A stretch of 64,000 bases of DNA from Phlebotomus papatasi (GCF_024763615.1 NC_077223.1:91574627-91638626); one strand, 5' to 3'. Counted from the stretch's first letter, positions 48,001 through 53,420 are shown. Notes: generated from the sequence alone by a model not told the origin. Numbers and translations are program-made.

Positions 48001-50236
48001 GACAAATAATGTTTGACACCCCAAACACAACAGCAATATTGCAAACATTTTGCTTAAAACTGATAGTCATCGAAGACATCCTTATTTATAAAGTCTGACA
48101 TTGTATCTCCTATGTTTTATTCCCTACCTCCAGTTAGGGGGAACTGGGGCAGTAGTAAACAGGGGTAGTTGTAAACACTGTGATTTTTTTCATTAATTTT
48201 AAGACTCCAGAGGATAAAACCCATAAGCATTAATAGATACCATGGGAATGTATGTCCACAGATAAATTGGTCAATAAAATCCTAATATACTTTAAAAATA
48301 AAAATCATTTTCCTGAAAATGTTGATATTTCGATTATTTTGATCATTTGGATTTCCACCTGGAAATTAAAAATTGTGTAAAATAATCGAAATGTAGCAAT
48401 ACCAGTTCTTTCCTACATCTTTTAGGATTATATTAATGCATTTACTAGAGAAATTGAGATTCTCATTATTTCAAAAGAATTAATAATTGGTCAGAAAACA
48501 GCATTTGGGGTAGATGTAAACAGGCAATTTCAATTTCACAAATGAGTAGGTAAAAGAGCGGGAAATTGACCTTCATGCGAAATATCTATAATTCATAGAT
48601 TACGAAAAAAATTGGTGGCGCTGTGTTCAATAAAAAGTCACATGATGTCAAAATATGGGGAAAATCCATTGAAAAATGTCTTTGATATGCATGCTTTTAG
48701 TTTTTTTGCTATTTTAATTATTCTTTGTAAAAAGTGTCGTGATTTTTTGAAAAATATACAGTCTTTATATATCTCTTAAGTAATTAAAATAATCGAGAGT
48801 GGTGCAAAGTTAATTTCAAGGGTGGGAAAAAAGGTGTTTACATCCTCCCCAGAAAGTGGTTACTTCTACCCCAGGTATTTTGTGAAAAGAGAAAAATGCA
48901 CAGGGACACAAATTTTATTTTTATGGAAAACTCAATTGTTTTCCAGCATCCGCATTACCCTCGACGAATTGCCTATACCCAAGGGTAAAACATGAGCTAA
49001 GAAATATTTTCCAAAAAATCACGGTGTCCTTGGAAAATCACCTCAAATTCGCATGTATCGAAAATGATTACATGTGCCCCAGTCTCCCCTATATGACTTT
49101 CAATAGCTTCAGATTGTCTAAAGTACCGTAGATGCGGGTGACTTTGCACGCCGAGGCATATTGACTTTGCCACCCTGCTTTTGTTTAACTTTCTTTAATT
49201 CTAGCATTTAATGATAGCCTTTACCAATCGAACATGGTGGATAGGATCGTTGAAACCCATTTTTAAGAGCTATAATTAAAAAATGCTTACGAACAAAAGG
49301 ATAGCAGTCACACTCGATGTAAAAAATCACCAGCAAAAGCTGGTTTTTTCTACTTGGGTAAATTTTAAGTAATACTACAAAAACGTAACAAAATTAAAAT
49401 TTCTTTCATCGCCTGATTTTTTTATTTTATTTTGATATAAACCAGGCTTTTTATTTGCCATTTTGTACATCATTCAGTTTTACAATTTTTTATACGATTT
49501 ACAATTGCATCACGAATCCTTTCGCCTGAAACTTCCAAAAAAAAAACAATGTACTAAAAATCAAACAACAATATTGTTTGAATATTAAACACCCATACGA
49601 AATGGCAAGCGATATTTCAGTGTAAAAAAGAAAAACTTTTTATAAAAATATCCGACCTCAAGGTATTTTAATTAATTTTTTCGATGTACTGACAAACTGA
49701 CAATCGTCTATGCGCTCTTTTCCTTTATTAAAAAAACCAAAAGCTCTTCAATGAAATCAAAGAGCGTATAACAACGACTCTGGAAGCTTTAGATGTCTGC
49801 ATAAAATAACCCTCCTCATAACTAAAGTACATTGGTATTGTCGACTCACCATAATATAAGAGAGCGGAGTTGCTGGTGGTACACTTGCGGCAACAAGTTC
49901 CATATTTTCCAGCCACGGCAGGAGACACTGCAGAAGAGACACTCGAACTTCCGCTCTGGCCGTTTGAAAGCGATGAGTAATCTCTGATAAGTGCATATGA
50001 CAAGAGAAATTTCCAATTAAAATGACGTCAATGAGAAAGAGACAGGAAGATCTTCACTGCAGAAACCATTTATACTCCCATAGATTATATTAAATAACTC
50101 TTGTAATTTGTCTTACCCGAAAACATGGGCATTGTAAGTTCTGGACGCAATTGGGCCATTTGCTTTGACAGGAACATCTGGGATCGACAGTAAGCATTGC
50201 TCAAGAGAGCATCAAGGGTGCCCAATCTTTCTTCAT
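1..50236 (-). CDS. fry: furry (fry) gene, partial: 18 exons, middle to C-terminal part
   Basis: Overall gene entry; exons are listed separately. Furry/MOR2/PAG1/Tao3 proteins are very large HEAT/armadillo-like scaffolds that work with NDR-family kinases (Tricornered in flies) in cell morphogenesis, dendrite tiling and wing-hair integrity. Identification rests on recognisable Furry stretches: [19 protein letters not shown] (exon 49850..49983), [20 protein letters not shown] (exon 17856..18269), [17 protein letters not shown] (exon 10678..11160) and [10 protein letters not shown] (exon 1507..2439). Joining the exons at GT-AG sites gives one reading frame of about 1,600 codons with all phases matching. 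The family is usually about 3,000 residues or more, so roughly half is here. The 5' part lies right of 50236, perhaps beyond 64000, and the 3' end lies left of base 1. Introns run from 46 bp to 8.2 kb. Confidence 0.93.
113..340 (-). CDS. fry: fry exon
   Basis: 228 bp, 76 codons, phase 0 in. The acceptor is CCCACTCAG. It begins [20 protein letters not shown] and continues [20 protein letters not shown] to ...NLRQNEK. The 3' border is less certain: the proposed donor GTTCGT is weak, and a GTATAA four bases later is an alternative. Reading on without splicing meets a stop within about 20 codons. Confidence 0.8.
341..1506 (-). other. fry: fry intron (1.2 kb)
   Basis: Intron between exons 1507..2439 and 113..340. 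It holds the complete TA-flanked transposon 571..1439 and otherwise plain AT-rich DNA. Confidence 0.85.
571..1439 (+). mobile_element. Pogo/Tc1-type element with TA duplication and a psq-HTH relic
   Basis: 869 bp flanked by TA (569..570 and 1440..1441). Imperfect terminal inverted repeats: the left end reads GGGTAAATTAAGCTAATTC and the right end, reversed, GGGTAAATGTCCTAATTC, continuing AAAACC in both. At 1075..1190 the plus strand encodes [19 protein letters not shown], which resembles the Pipsqueak-type helix-turn-helix at the start of pogo/Tigger transposases. No catalytic domain remains, so the element is non-autonomous. A second copy of its left half is at 15927..16376. Confidence 0.8.
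1507..2439 (-). CDS. fry: fry exon (311 codons)
   Basis: 933 bp, phase 0 at both ends. Acceptor CCTTGTTTAG, donor GTGAGT. It begins [18 protein letters not shown]; the GTG first codon is an internal Val, not a start. An acidic/Ser-rich region ([20 protein letters not shown] then [21 protein letters not shown]) precedes a helical block starting about residue 195 ([40 protein letters not shown]). It ends [10 protein letters not shown]. The acidic stretch followed by NWGVRRR is a Furry hallmark. Confidence 0.95.
3006..3789. mobile_element. Satellite-armed fold-back element, CGTATTT arms, copy 1
   Basis: The left arm (3006..3180) contains repeated TTCGTATTTTACA-type units. The right arm (3640..3789) is the same in reverse orientation. 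The left end GGTTTGCGGAAAC and the right end (reversed) GGGATATGGAAAC match the ends of the larger copy at 12261..14278. Flanks CATTTGGT and TATTTGAT agree at 6 of 8 positions, compatible with an old 8-bp target duplication. The centre holds seven ~50-bp units (3290..3640) and a GGCGCTATGCGCCTCGGG block shared with copy 2. Confidence 0.75.
3290..3640. repeat. ~50-bp minisatellite core, seven units
   Basis: Units of about 45-51 bp, each starting near GAGGCAAAGGGAAATTTTCT and ending in TATCAGTAGCACCTGTT, repeated seven times with divergence. The same unit recurs three times at 23306..23450. Single degenerate versions occur at 20128..20165 and 58010..58050. Open frames over it are by-products of the repeat. 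Confidence 0.75.
5384..5635. mobile_element. Short TA-flanked MITE
   Basis: About 252 bp between TA dinucleotides, with short terminal inverted repeats CACTGAG / CTCAGTG. The interior is rich in TTAACAT/ATGTTA-type repeats and has no coding potential. It is consistent with a Tc1/mariner-derived MITE. Confidence 0.55.
6930..7205. mobile_element. hAT-type MITE, copy 1
   Basis: 276 bp flanked by a perfect 8-bp duplication ATTTAAAT (6922..6929 and 7206..7213). Terminal repeats are (C/T)AGGGGCC...GGCCCCTG. An 8-bp duplication and CAGGGG ends are typical of hAT transposons. It is about 85-90% similar by eye to the copy at 14471..14740. No transposase is present. Open frames on either strand here are not genes. 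Confidence 0.85.
7684..8075. mobile_element. TTAA-flanked palindromic MITE, copy 1
   Basis: 392 bp between TTAA (7680..7683 and 8076..8079), as for piggyBac-type elements. The ends are GGCAGAATCACATT and AATGTGATTCTGTCC. Almost the whole element is a palindrome: left arm GCGATAAACGGTGAG, right arm CTCACCGTTTATCGC, with a short centre near 7865..7895. A second copy is at 34372..34779. Confidence 0.75.
8080..10670. other. AT-rich intronic DNA without supported features
   Basis: No splice-supported exon, RNA or clear repeat was found here. There is a faint repeat end (ATCACACTAG at about 8745) like the termini of the element at 28891..30344. All open frames are short and end quickly. Confidence 0.6.
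10678..11160 (-). CDS. fry: fry exon (161 codons)
   Basis: 483 bp, phase 0 at both ends. Donor GTAAGT. The acceptor ATGCTAG gives a start [21 protein letters not shown] nearer AG would cut off SAHWK, but the longer start keeps the conserved Trp and the phase. The second half is a Ser/Pro/Gln-rich linker ([34 protein letters not shown]) ending VGLPKSPS. It runs into VIFSQSSDL across an 8.2-kb intron. Confidence 0.93.
11251..11420 (-). CDS. fry: fry exon
   Basis: 170 bp. Acceptor TGTTTTTAG, donor GTGAGT. GA completes a Gly codon, and the exon ends in phase 0 at ...IAKYLD. It encodes [20 protein letters not shown] then [14 protein letters not shown], amphipathic helices of the scaffold type. 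Confidence 0.93.
11563..11701 (-). CDS. fry: fry exon
   Basis: 139 bp, phase 0 in and phase 1 out. The acceptor is ACGTACAG and the donor GTGAGT. It encodes [20 protein letters not shown] and continues [21 protein letters not shown] second AG ten bases further in would drop the first residues. The outer one was chosen because it keeps the phase with ENIAQ|V. Confidence 0.9.
12261..14278. mobile_element. Large fold-back transposon, about 720-bp inverted arms, 8-bp TSD
   Basis: 2,018 bp flanked by a perfect 8-bp duplication AGTTTCAC (12253..12260 and 14279..14286). Left arm about 12268..12985 and right arm 13559..14271 are near-identical reverse copies of each other. The arms start with tandem CGTATTTTACATTT-type units, then the GGCGCTATGCGCCTCGGG block, then a non-repetitive part. 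The loop (12986..13558) is AT-rich. The mirrored open frames at 12688..13146 (-) and 13597..13851 (+) are the same arm sequence read twice, and I recognise no protein in them. Eight-base duplications suggest mobilisation by a hAT-type transposase. Confidence 0.88.
14471..14740. mobile_element. hAT-type MITE, copy 2
   Basis: 270 bp with terminal repeats CAGGGGCC / GGCCCCTG and a perfect 8-bp duplication AATTTAAT (14463..14470, 14741..14748). Same family as 6930..7205. Confidence 0.87.
15022..15222 (+). pseudogene. Psq-type HTH fragment of a pogo/Tigger transposase
   Basis: The plus strand encodes [20 protein letters not shown], then [16 protein letters not shown]. The pattern (charged start, [18 protein letters not shown]) matches the Pipsqueak-type DNA-binding helix-turn-helix at the N-terminus of pogo-like transposases and CENP-B relatives. 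The frame is open from 14887 but the upstream part looks unrelated. It stops at 15222 with no DDE domain. Read as a transposon relic rather than a host gene. Confidence 0.6.
15927..16376 (+). mobile_element. Truncated copy of the 571..1439 pogo-type element
   Basis: Starts after TA with GGGTAAATTAAGCTAATTC, then follows 571..1023 for about 450 bp at high similarity. Similarity ends sharply at 16376, where a different repeat begins. The right terminus is missing. Confidence 0.8.
16377..16960. repeat. Dispersed repeat with ACCGGTTC-type half-sites
   Basis: Contains ACTGCTCGAAGTCC near the left end, several GAACCGRT(T/A) motifs in the middle and GGCAGAGCG..TGCGAGCTGCTCGAACTCCCGA near the right. 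Related pieces occur at 22285..22400, 39415..39780, 41495..43160, 53880..54160 and 56640..57000. Type of element unknown. Confidence 0.5.
17856..18269 (-). CDS. fry: fry exon (138 codons)
   Basis: 414 bp, phase 0 at both ends. Acceptor TCTGACAG, donor GTATGT. It begins [20 protein letters not shown], a very conserved Furry motif. Helical repeats follow ([39 protein letters not shown]), and it ends RSAENIAQ. The 3' poly-A/T and PIQRK residues read past the donor are intron. Confidence 0.95.
18945..19435. repeat. Inverted arrays of the 15-bp GGGATTTTGGCTTTC repeat (coreless)
   Basis: A short minus-orientation array (18945..19018, CCAAAATCCTGAA-type) abuts a longer plus-orientation array (19019..19435), so the two could fold on each other. 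Units are diverged (mixture of TTTTGGCTTTC, TTTTCGGGATTTT). It lacks the core seen in the 19885..20812 copy. Confidence 0.7.
19885..20812. mobile_element. Satellite-armed fold-back element, GGGATTTTGGCTTTC arms, copy I
   Basis: Left arm 19885..20092 has CCAAAATCCCGAAAG units. The core 20093..20240 contains CACGATTGCA and GAGACAAAGGAAAATTTTCT. Right arm 20241..20812 has up to about 35 units of the 15-mer in the opposite orientation. The core and both arm/core junctions match the copy at 57895..58188. Since 15 is a multiple of 3 and the unit lacks stops, four overlapping frames (20293..20922, 20301..20840 and two on the minus strand) are open without encoding a protein. Confidence 0.78.
21301..21422 (-). 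CDS. fry: fry exon
   Basis: 122 bp. Acceptor CGGTGCAG, donor GTGAGT. It starts with TG completing a Val codon and ends in phase 0. It encodes [20 protein letters not shown] then [20 protein letters not shown](Q), another basic Ser-rich linker. It joins directly to [13 protein letters not shown] of the next exon. Confidence 0.9.
21639..21776 (-). CDS. fry: fry exon
   Basis: 138 bp with both ends splitting codons. Acceptor TTTTGCAG, donor GTGAGT. It encodes a Ser/Thr-rich linker: [20 protein letters not shown], then [20 protein letters not shown]. The many Ser-Pro, Arg-x-x-Ser and Lys-Thr-Ser sites make it a plausible phosphorylated segment (inference). The plus-strand open frame over this stretch is a shadow. 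Confidence 0.9.
21852..21993 (-). CDS. fry: fry exon
   Basis: 142 bp, phase 0 in and phase 1 out. Acceptor CCGTAATAG, donor GTGCGA. It begins [20 protein letters not shown] and continues [18 protein letters not shown]. The start was chosen because [13 protein letters not shown] reads across the junction without a break. The donor is less typical than others in the gene, but the codon phase with exon 21639..21776 fits. Confidence 0.9.
22700..23305. repeat. ~20-bp tandem repeat TTTGGTCAGTAAAAAAT
   Basis: About 28 diverged units of AAATTTGGTCAGTAAAAAAT in plus orientation. The same unit in reverse orientation follows at 23603..23785. The pair flanks a core that belongs to the CGTATTT fold-back family. 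Confidence 0.85.
23306..23560. mobile_element. Truncated fold-back core and right arm
   Basis: Three ~50-bp units (GAGGCAAAGGGAAATTTTCT...CACCTGTT) are followed by AATTTTTGTACAAAAT and a run of TACGAAATG units. These match the core and right arm of 3006..3789. The end is cut off at about 23555. It sits between oppositely oriented GGTCAGTAAAAAAT arrays. Confidence 0.75.
23603..23785. repeat. Inverse array of the GGTCAGTAAAAAAT repeat
   Basis: Eight or so diverged units reading TTTTTACTGACCAAATTT, the reverse complement of the array at 22700..23305. Confidence 0.8.
24832..24858 (+). ncRNA. Hammerhead-ribozyme-like core (candidate)
   Basis: CTGAGGA (24832..24838), a hairpin GGCGT-GCAGT-ACGCC (24840..24854) and GAAA (24855..24858) appear in the order and spacing of the conserved hammerhead core CUGANGA - stem II - GAAA. 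Such motifs occur in Penelope-like and other retroelements. Stems I and III and the cleavage site are not clear to me, so it may be a decayed or non-catalytic relic of a retroelement end. Confidence 0.4.
26110..27375. repeat. ~130-bp satellite with palindromic TTTAGTACA/TGTACTAAA core
   Basis: TTTAGTACANNNNTGTACTAAAT-type palindromes or halves occur near 26145, 26275, 26605, 26742, 26955, 27066, 27194 and 27331. Steps are about 117-137 bp in most places and longer where a unit has decayed. Spacers are AT-rich and diverged. An ATT microsatellite lies at about 26551..26568. Confidence 0.7.
27648..28721 (-). CDS. fry: fry large exon (358 codons)
   Basis: 1,074 bp, phase 0 at both ends. Acceptor CTTTTAG, donor GTAATT. 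This is the largest exon in the window. It starts [18 protein letters not shown] and ends [15 protein letters not shown]. It holds alternating hydrophobic helices, e.g. [20 protein letters not shown] and [20 protein letters not shown], as expected for the HEAT-like middle region. A Pro/Gly-rich insert ([20 protein letters not shown]) lies near the centre. The flanking codons 5' and 3' of these borders read through into intron and are excluded. Confidence 0.95.
29343..29639 (-). pseudogene. PIF/Harbinger transposase fragment
   Basis: The minus-strand frame begins [20 protein letters not shown] and continues [13 protein letters not shown]. This matches the opening of Harbinger-type (HARBI1-like) transposases, where FEELLQLVGP, a TxMRE and ISPxxRL motif come in this order. 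After about residue 35 the sequence no longer follows the family and no DDE triad is present. A dead fragment. Confidence 0.65.
29656..29995. mobile_element. Pogo/Tigger-type MITE, copy 1
   Basis: 340 bp between TA dinucleotides. The left end CAGTAGACTCTCGCTAATTC and the diverged right end TTGGGAGAATTTACTG are inverted repeats. It is similar over its full length to 39786..40128. Confidence 0.8.
30400..30628. other. Higher-complexity segment of unknown nature
   Basis: Less AT-rich than its surroundings, with GTTCGGGTTAGATTCCTAG near 30497. This is only loosely like a tRNA B box, so a SINE is possible but unproven. No open frame. Confidence 0.25.
30629..32289. mobile_element. TA-flanked 1.66-kb element enclosing a SAM-like mini-gene
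   Basis: Terminal inverted repeats TCACTGAAAAAAAATAT (left) and ATATTTTTTTCAGTGA (right) lie between TA dinucleotides (30627..30628 and 32290..32291). Both subterminal regions carry several ACCAG/CTGGT motifs. The interior holds spliced coding sequence on the minus strand. The superfamily is not recognised. Confidence 0.65.
31494..31890 (-). CDS. Two-exon mini-gene with SAM-like sequence (inside a transposon)
   Basis: Exon 1 starts at an ATG at about 31850 on the minus strand and encodes [20 protein letters not shown]. It ends at a GTAAGT donor (31790s). Exon 2 (31494..31617) starts after TTGCAG; the split codon G|AT gives Asp and it continues [20 protein letters not shown]. The frame stops after ...[11 protein letters not shown], about 59 residues in all. 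The layout LxxLGFSxFxxxFxxEGYTSxxxxLxITxExLK resembles a SAM domain. A +1 shift near the end would continue in another frame to a GTAAAA donor and perhaps a third exon (31200..31437), so this may be a decayed longer gene. Function unknown. Confidence 0.5.
32312..32445. repeat. 33-bp minisatellite with TTCCATGGAA palindrome
   Basis: About four units of CCGTGGAAATTCTGTAGAAC plus TTCCATGGAACTT. Each contains the palindrome TTCCATGGAA and makes both strands open. It directly adjoins a LINE reverse-transcriptase fragment. Confidence 0.85.
32459..32530 (+). pseudogene. LINE reverse-transcriptase fragment 1
   Basis: Encodes [20 protein letters not shown] then AHRN. (C/A)FIDLEKAF is the first catalytic-aspartate motif of non-LTR reverse transcriptases. 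Only about 24 codons remain. Confidence 0.7.
32842..32955 (+). pseudogene. LINE reverse-transcriptase fragment 2
   Basis: Encodes [20 protein letters not shown] then YNQVPRE and a stop. It is the same piece as 32431..32520 with its 5' flank (GGAAATTCCGTTGGTGAT) duplicated about 0.4 kb away. The longer version keeps the family's AYDxVPRE continuation. Confidence 0.75.
33935..34070 (-). CDS. fry: fry exon
   Basis: 136 bp. Acceptor TTCTCTAG, donor GTATGT. One base completes the Gly codon of the previous exon, and the exon ends in phase 0 at NEPE. It encodes a Ser/Arg/Pro-rich linker ([20 protein letters not shown], then [19 protein letters not shown]). It joins to WQENTKK of the large exon at 27648..28721. 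Confidence 0.88.
34372..34779. mobile_element. Palindromic MITE, copy 2
   Basis: Same family as 7684..8075: ends GGACAGGATCATATTGACAG / ATATGATTCTGCC and a central inverted repeat around GATAAACGGTGAGCAAA. The TTAA flanks are not preserved here, so the exact ends are approximate. Confidence 0.7.
34828..35702. mobile_element. Probable TIR element with TTGTCCAAA subterminal repeats
   Basis: The left end CAGAGGGGAAAGCCTC and the right end (reversed) AGAGGTGAATTTGGCTC are similar. Repeated TTTTGGACA / TGTCCAAA motifs lie just inside both ends. Parts of the interior recur in inverse orientation at 38340..38530 and 50560..50720. Confidence 0.5.
36997..37099 (-). CDS. fry: fry exon
   Basis: 103 bp with both ends splitting codons (GT at the start, GG at the end). 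Acceptor TCTCCAG, donor GTAAGT. It encodes [18 protein letters not shown] followed by [16 protein letters not shown]. This is a polar, low-complexity linker typical of regions between Furry helical blocks. The phase match on both sides is strong support for so short an exon. Confidence 0.88.
37235..37403 (-). CDS. fry: fry exon
   Basis: 169 bp, starting in phase 0 and ending in phase 1. Acceptor AATAATAG, donor GTAATA. It reads [20 protein letters not shown], then [20 protein letters not shown], and ends in a basic Ser-rich stretch (RKASSHSDG). The last base G completes a Gly codon with the next exon. Confidence 0.92.
37483..37617 (-). CDS. fry: fry exon
   Basis: 135 bp, 45 codons, phase 0 to phase 0. 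Acceptor CCCTTCAG, donor GTAAGT. It begins [20 protein letters not shown] and ends [10 protein letters not shown], with the helical-repeat character of Furry in between. It is followed by an intron of only 79 bp. Confidence 0.92.
37919..38124. mobile_element. TA-flanked palindromic MITE (GGGGAAAGTGCTC ends)
   Basis: 206 bp, TA on both sides. The left end GGGGAAAGTGCTCATGTTCA pairs with the right end (reversed) GGGGAAAGTACTCCCC. Related by end sequence to 45853..46838. Confidence 0.7.
38563..38754. mobile_element. Small inverted-repeat MITE
   Basis: GGTTTTGAAGCTTAACGGAA at the left and its diverged reverse complement (TTCCGTTATCTGAGACTTC) at the right, with AGTATTGTATTACTC mirrored inside. 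No coding. Confidence 0.5.
39786..40128. mobile_element. Pogo/Tigger-type MITE, copy 2
   Basis: 343 bp between TA dinucleotides, with ends CAGTAGACTCCCGCTAATTC / GAATTTTAGAGAGTCTACTG. Better preserved termini than copy 1 (29656..29995). Confidence 0.85.
41495..43160. repeat. Dispersed-repeat block with internal ~300-bp tandem duplication
   Basis: 41648..41930 and 41945..42230 are two diverged copies of the same unit. Each runs from ATCGGTACTTAACCG-like sequence to ATTTTGAGAAAAACCG. The rest (42390..43160) matches the family at 16377..16960 and 56640..57000 (e.g. ACGGACATTTTGTCC near 42828). A run of 15 G lies at 42234..42248. The open frames 41829..42119 and 42113..42370 are repeat artefacts. 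Confidence 0.6.
43416..43630. mobile_element. TA-flanked palindromic MITE (GGGGAAACTGGGGC ends)
   Basis: 215 bp between TA dinucleotides, with inverted ends GGGGAAACTGGGGCACCACC / GGTGGTGCCCCAGTTTCCCC. Related ends are seen at 48137..49089. Confidence 0.85.
45182..45280 (-). CDS. fry: fry exon
   Basis: 99 bp, exactly 33 codons, phase 0 at both ends. Acceptor TTTTGCAG, donor GTAAAG. It begins [15 protein letters not shown] and ends [12 protein letters not shown]. It is isolated between introns of 4.6 kb and 7.6 kb and too short to stand out as an open frame. Support comes from splice sites, phase and continuity with [13 protein letters not shown] in the next exon. Confidence 0.88.
45853..46838. 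mobile_element. TA-flanked element, 986 bp, GGGGAAAGTGACCATGCTTG ends
   Basis: Inverted ends GGGGAAAGTGACCATGCTTG / CAAGCATGGTCACTTTCCCC are perfect for at least 20 bp, with TA on both sides. No transposase frame is visible. Non-autonomous Tc1/mariner-type by target site. Confidence 0.85.
46841..47307. mobile_element. Full-length palindromic MITE of TTCGTAAA units, copy 1
   Basis: 467 bp between TA dinucleotides, with ends CACAGAAAAAAAATATTTTG / CAAAATATTTTTTTCTGTG. Nearly the whole element is one palindrome centred near 47085, built from repeated GTTCGTAAA / TTTACGAAC. The open frames on both strands are mirror images and not genes. A second copy is at 60510..60916. Confidence 0.88.
48137..49089. 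mobile_element. TA-flanked element, 953 bp, GGGGGAACTGGGGC ends
   Basis: The left end GGGGGAACTGGGGC and the right end GCCCCAGTCTCCCC are inverted repeats between TA dinucleotides. The subterminal GTAGTTGTAAACA pattern resembles 43416..43630. No transposase recognised. Confidence 0.75.
49850..49983 (-). CDS. fry: fry exon
   Basis: 134 bp. Acceptor TTATCAG, donor GTGAGT. The split codon G|AG makes Glu. It reads [19 protein letters not shown], then a Leu/Trp-rich helix ([12 protein letters not shown]), and ends in phase 0 at ...PLSYIM. This is one of the most recognisable Furry segments. Longer open frames on both sides run into intron sequence and are not coding. Confidence 0.93.
50117..50236 (-). 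CDS. fry: fry exon (first visible)
   Basis: 120 bp. The minus-strand acceptor is TTGTAG before AT|GAA and the donor is GTAAGA. It begins with two bases of a split codon and ends in phase 1. It encodes (D)[18 protein letters not shown] and onward to PELTMPMFS. The frame continues exactly into exon 49850..49983. The split first codon proves that another exon lies upstream (to the right). None was found within the window. Confidence 0.9.
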
Positions 50237-50869
50237 CTACAATAGGAAATGCATACAAGAAAAATATATAACAATAGAAATTAATGAAAATATTACAAAA
50301 GACTGTTTTTGTTCTTGAATACTCTATTACGAAAAGAAAAAATAATGAGGATGTTGTTGAAAATTGATTTTATTTCAAAAGAAATAATCATTTGTTTATT
50401 TATTAATTTTTTTACTAAATGAATAGTATGCCCCATGATGTAAGTGTCATAAAAATTTTTTGACATTTCTGGTTTTTTAATTGTACAGTGAGCCTTATTG
50501 TACTTAATTCTACATATTAAACTTGAAAATGAAAATTTTTATGTGAAGTAGAAGAACAAATATATAATAACAAATATCCAAAAAGAACAAATATTTAGAT
50601 AAAATTCATTATTCATCGAATATTGGAATAATAATTCATAAATTTAATAAATTTATTTTTAGTGTCCAATTTTATCCTCGAAGTGTCCAAATTTAGTAAC
50701 TGTCCAAAATCATGAGCCTTATAAGACCTAGTTCTTCTAAGGGATCTTAAACAAGAATTATAATTATTTCTTTTCATTCTTAAAAGTGGAATACGGTGGC
50801 TATAAGTAGATATTGTGCTGGATTATAGAACAGGAGCTTTTAGTTTGAACGACTAGATACTTTAGGCGG

Positions 50870-51220
50870 TACGGATCAAAACTCCGAATGACAAAATCCC
50901 GAAAAGGTCATAATCCCTAACTCCAAAATATCGAATGAGTCGAATCGAAATCACAAATGGGTTGAAATCCCAAATGGGTTCAAAATTCCTAATAACCAAA
51001 ATCCATAAAAGCCGAAATCTGGAAAAGCCAAAATATGGGAAGCCACAATTCCGGACACCAAACTTCAGAAAAGCCAAAATCCAAAGAAGAGTCACAATCA
51101 CGACGAATAACCAAAATCGTGAAAGGAACGAAACTATACGGAGAATAATTTCGTTCCTATGACAATAATTAATACCTATGACACTTTTAAAAATTACTTT
51201 CGGGATCTTGGCTCTTTATA
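50870..51220. mobile_element. 15-mer-armed fold-back element, truncated reverse copy
   Basis: Array of CCAAAATCCCGAAA-like units (50870..51115), then ATCGTGAAAGGAACGAAAC. That last piece is the reverse complement of the core/right-arm junction seen at 58070..58090. Only a trace of the other arm remains (TTTCGGGATCTTGGCT at about 51198). A separate plus-orientation array lies at 51905..52090. Confidence 0.6.
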
Positions 51221-51429
51221 CGGACATCAGACCAAAGGCTGCATGGCTTAACTTCTCTAATTTTTTATCAATGAAGTTTTTTTGGAAAATTATCACTTAA
51301 TATTGCGCAACATGAGCAAGTGATCTATTAAATTTTGGAAAAAAAACTAAAAAATTTGTTGCTATTTTGAATTTCGAGATCATCGTGAACTGGGCTAAAC
51401 CTAAGGTCTGAAGCCGGCCTTAAGCCGAA

Positions 51430-51900
51430 AAGAGACACAGGGATCGGATTAGGGATCAGCCCGAAAAGTGAGGATTCACGGATCAGCCCACAATTTGTAG
51501 GATCAGGCTGATCTTCTAAAGTTATGAGGTCTAGTGAAATTACGGGGAATAGGCGACATTAGCGCCAGTGCTGATAATAAAAAGCTTCGCTTTGGGTGTT
51601 TTTGGGTACTTTTCGCAATGTCAAATGGTTCAAATAAACATGGAAAGTAATGGTACGCAATGTTGCAAAATCTAAAAATGCATTAAGATTGGAGTAATGG
51701 GAAGGTCATAGTGCTCTTCTGTATGAACAAAACCCCTGATATTGCACTTAAGAAGTCTCCAAGCAATCAAAGTGTGCACATTTAATAGAAATTTACGCTG
51801 AAGACGCTAATCCTTAATCTTGCATCCTCAGTGTATGATAGTTTGGGCTGATCCTTTATCGCCAAATTTTTCGAGTTGAGTATTCTCTAGGATCAGCCTG
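51430..51900. repeat. GGATCAGCC-type short repeats
   Basis: GGATCAGCC(C/T) and GGCTGATC motifs recur at about 51460, 51480, 51510, 51850 and 51890 in a stretch a little richer in GC. Origin unknown. Confidence 0.35.
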
Positions 51901-53420
51901 TGTCTATTTTCGGCATTAGGATCTTGACGTTTGGAATTTTGGATTACCGGGACTTCTACTCATTCGGAATTTTGGCTCTTCGAAATTTTGGCCCGTTCGG
52001 AATATTGGCTTTTGGGATTTTAACTTTGGAGATTTTGACTTCTGATCTTTTGATTTTCGAGATTTTAGGATTCGAGATCTTGCCCAGGATCGAGTTAAGC
52101 ACTATCTCTGGTCGCAAGCAGACTCTATACCAAAAAGAAATTTAATTTTCTATTGAAACAAATTGCTTACGTTTGTGTAAGAAAAAACTGTCAAATATGG
52201 ATATGAATTTCTCTAATGTATGTAGAAGCCATTAAAAGGAAAACAAACACACTATTTAACAAATTTCACGATGTGCTTAATAATAATAATTGTAAAATAT
52301 TTTTTAAGTGCATGTTACTAAATGAATTCTGAGTTGCATTTAATTTAATTTGTACTAAAAGGTTGTTCTAAACAGTTTAGTACTAATGTCCTCAAAATAA
52401 AAGTGAGATGAAATTTAAAAGATAATTTCAAGAATGCGATTAGAACACGCGGGGATTAAATCATATTCAATAATTTCATCGCCTTTATCAGCGAAGAATT
52501 GAGTTACTTTAATGATTTCTCAGAACCCAAAAATCCTAGAGCATTGCCCTCCTCTGTCTGAAGCAACTTTCTTCTGCTTTACTGATTGCAGAATAACAAG
52601 TTTTAAATACTTCAACTCATTATTCTTCTCATTATCGATGGCTTTATATTACAAATTGTGTTGAATTTAAATTCCTTTAAAATTTCCTCAGTTTTATCGA
52701 AACAATTTTACCAGAATATCGTCTATTATCCTCTTTAAATAATTCCCAATTACCGTTCCTACGTTTCACAGACAAATTCAATTTGCCAGATACATTTTCC
52801 TTGACTAGGTGCCAAATACTAAATTCGATTTGTATGTAAAGTTCTTTCAAGGACGACTTGGAGTAACAGCAATATATCAAAAAATAAACAATTTCTGCAG
52901 CACCCTCATTGATTTTACTTTTCATTTACAACAATACAACAATTGCTTTGAATTCGCCGATAGTTTAAATTCGCGAATTCGAACAACGTCATAAAGCATC
53001 ACTTGCTAAATATTCAAACTAATTTTGTGATTGTTCTGCATTGTGTGTACACTTCTACAGAAGCAAACTTAATGTAGAACAGATGAATACTAATTTTCGC
53101 ATAATTTTCATCCAAATTTTGTAAAGAGTCGATGAATCAAATTCCAAATTACAGACATATTCAAAAATTAAAGTACTAGAATAGAATATCCCGATTTAGA
53201 ACTTGATTCTAAAAGGAACATTTTTAATTGAAACATCAAACAATGCGAATGGAATTTCGATTTATCTAAAGCGCAAAGAATCAGGATAAATAGAAATTTG
53301 GGTAGGTACTGTGTTTATTAAAGAAAAATACGGTACTCCAAACACGGATGAAGACTTCCTATGCTCTGAATTAAGTTATTCTACCCCAGTTCTATTTTTC
53401 AAGTCATTTTTATGGATATA

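Larger units (their letters stand above)
45281..49849 (-). other. fry: fry intron (4.6 kb)
   Basis: Almost half is occupied by three TA-flanked elements (45853..46838, 46841..47307, 48137..49089). The rest is AT-rich with no gene. Confidence 0.85.
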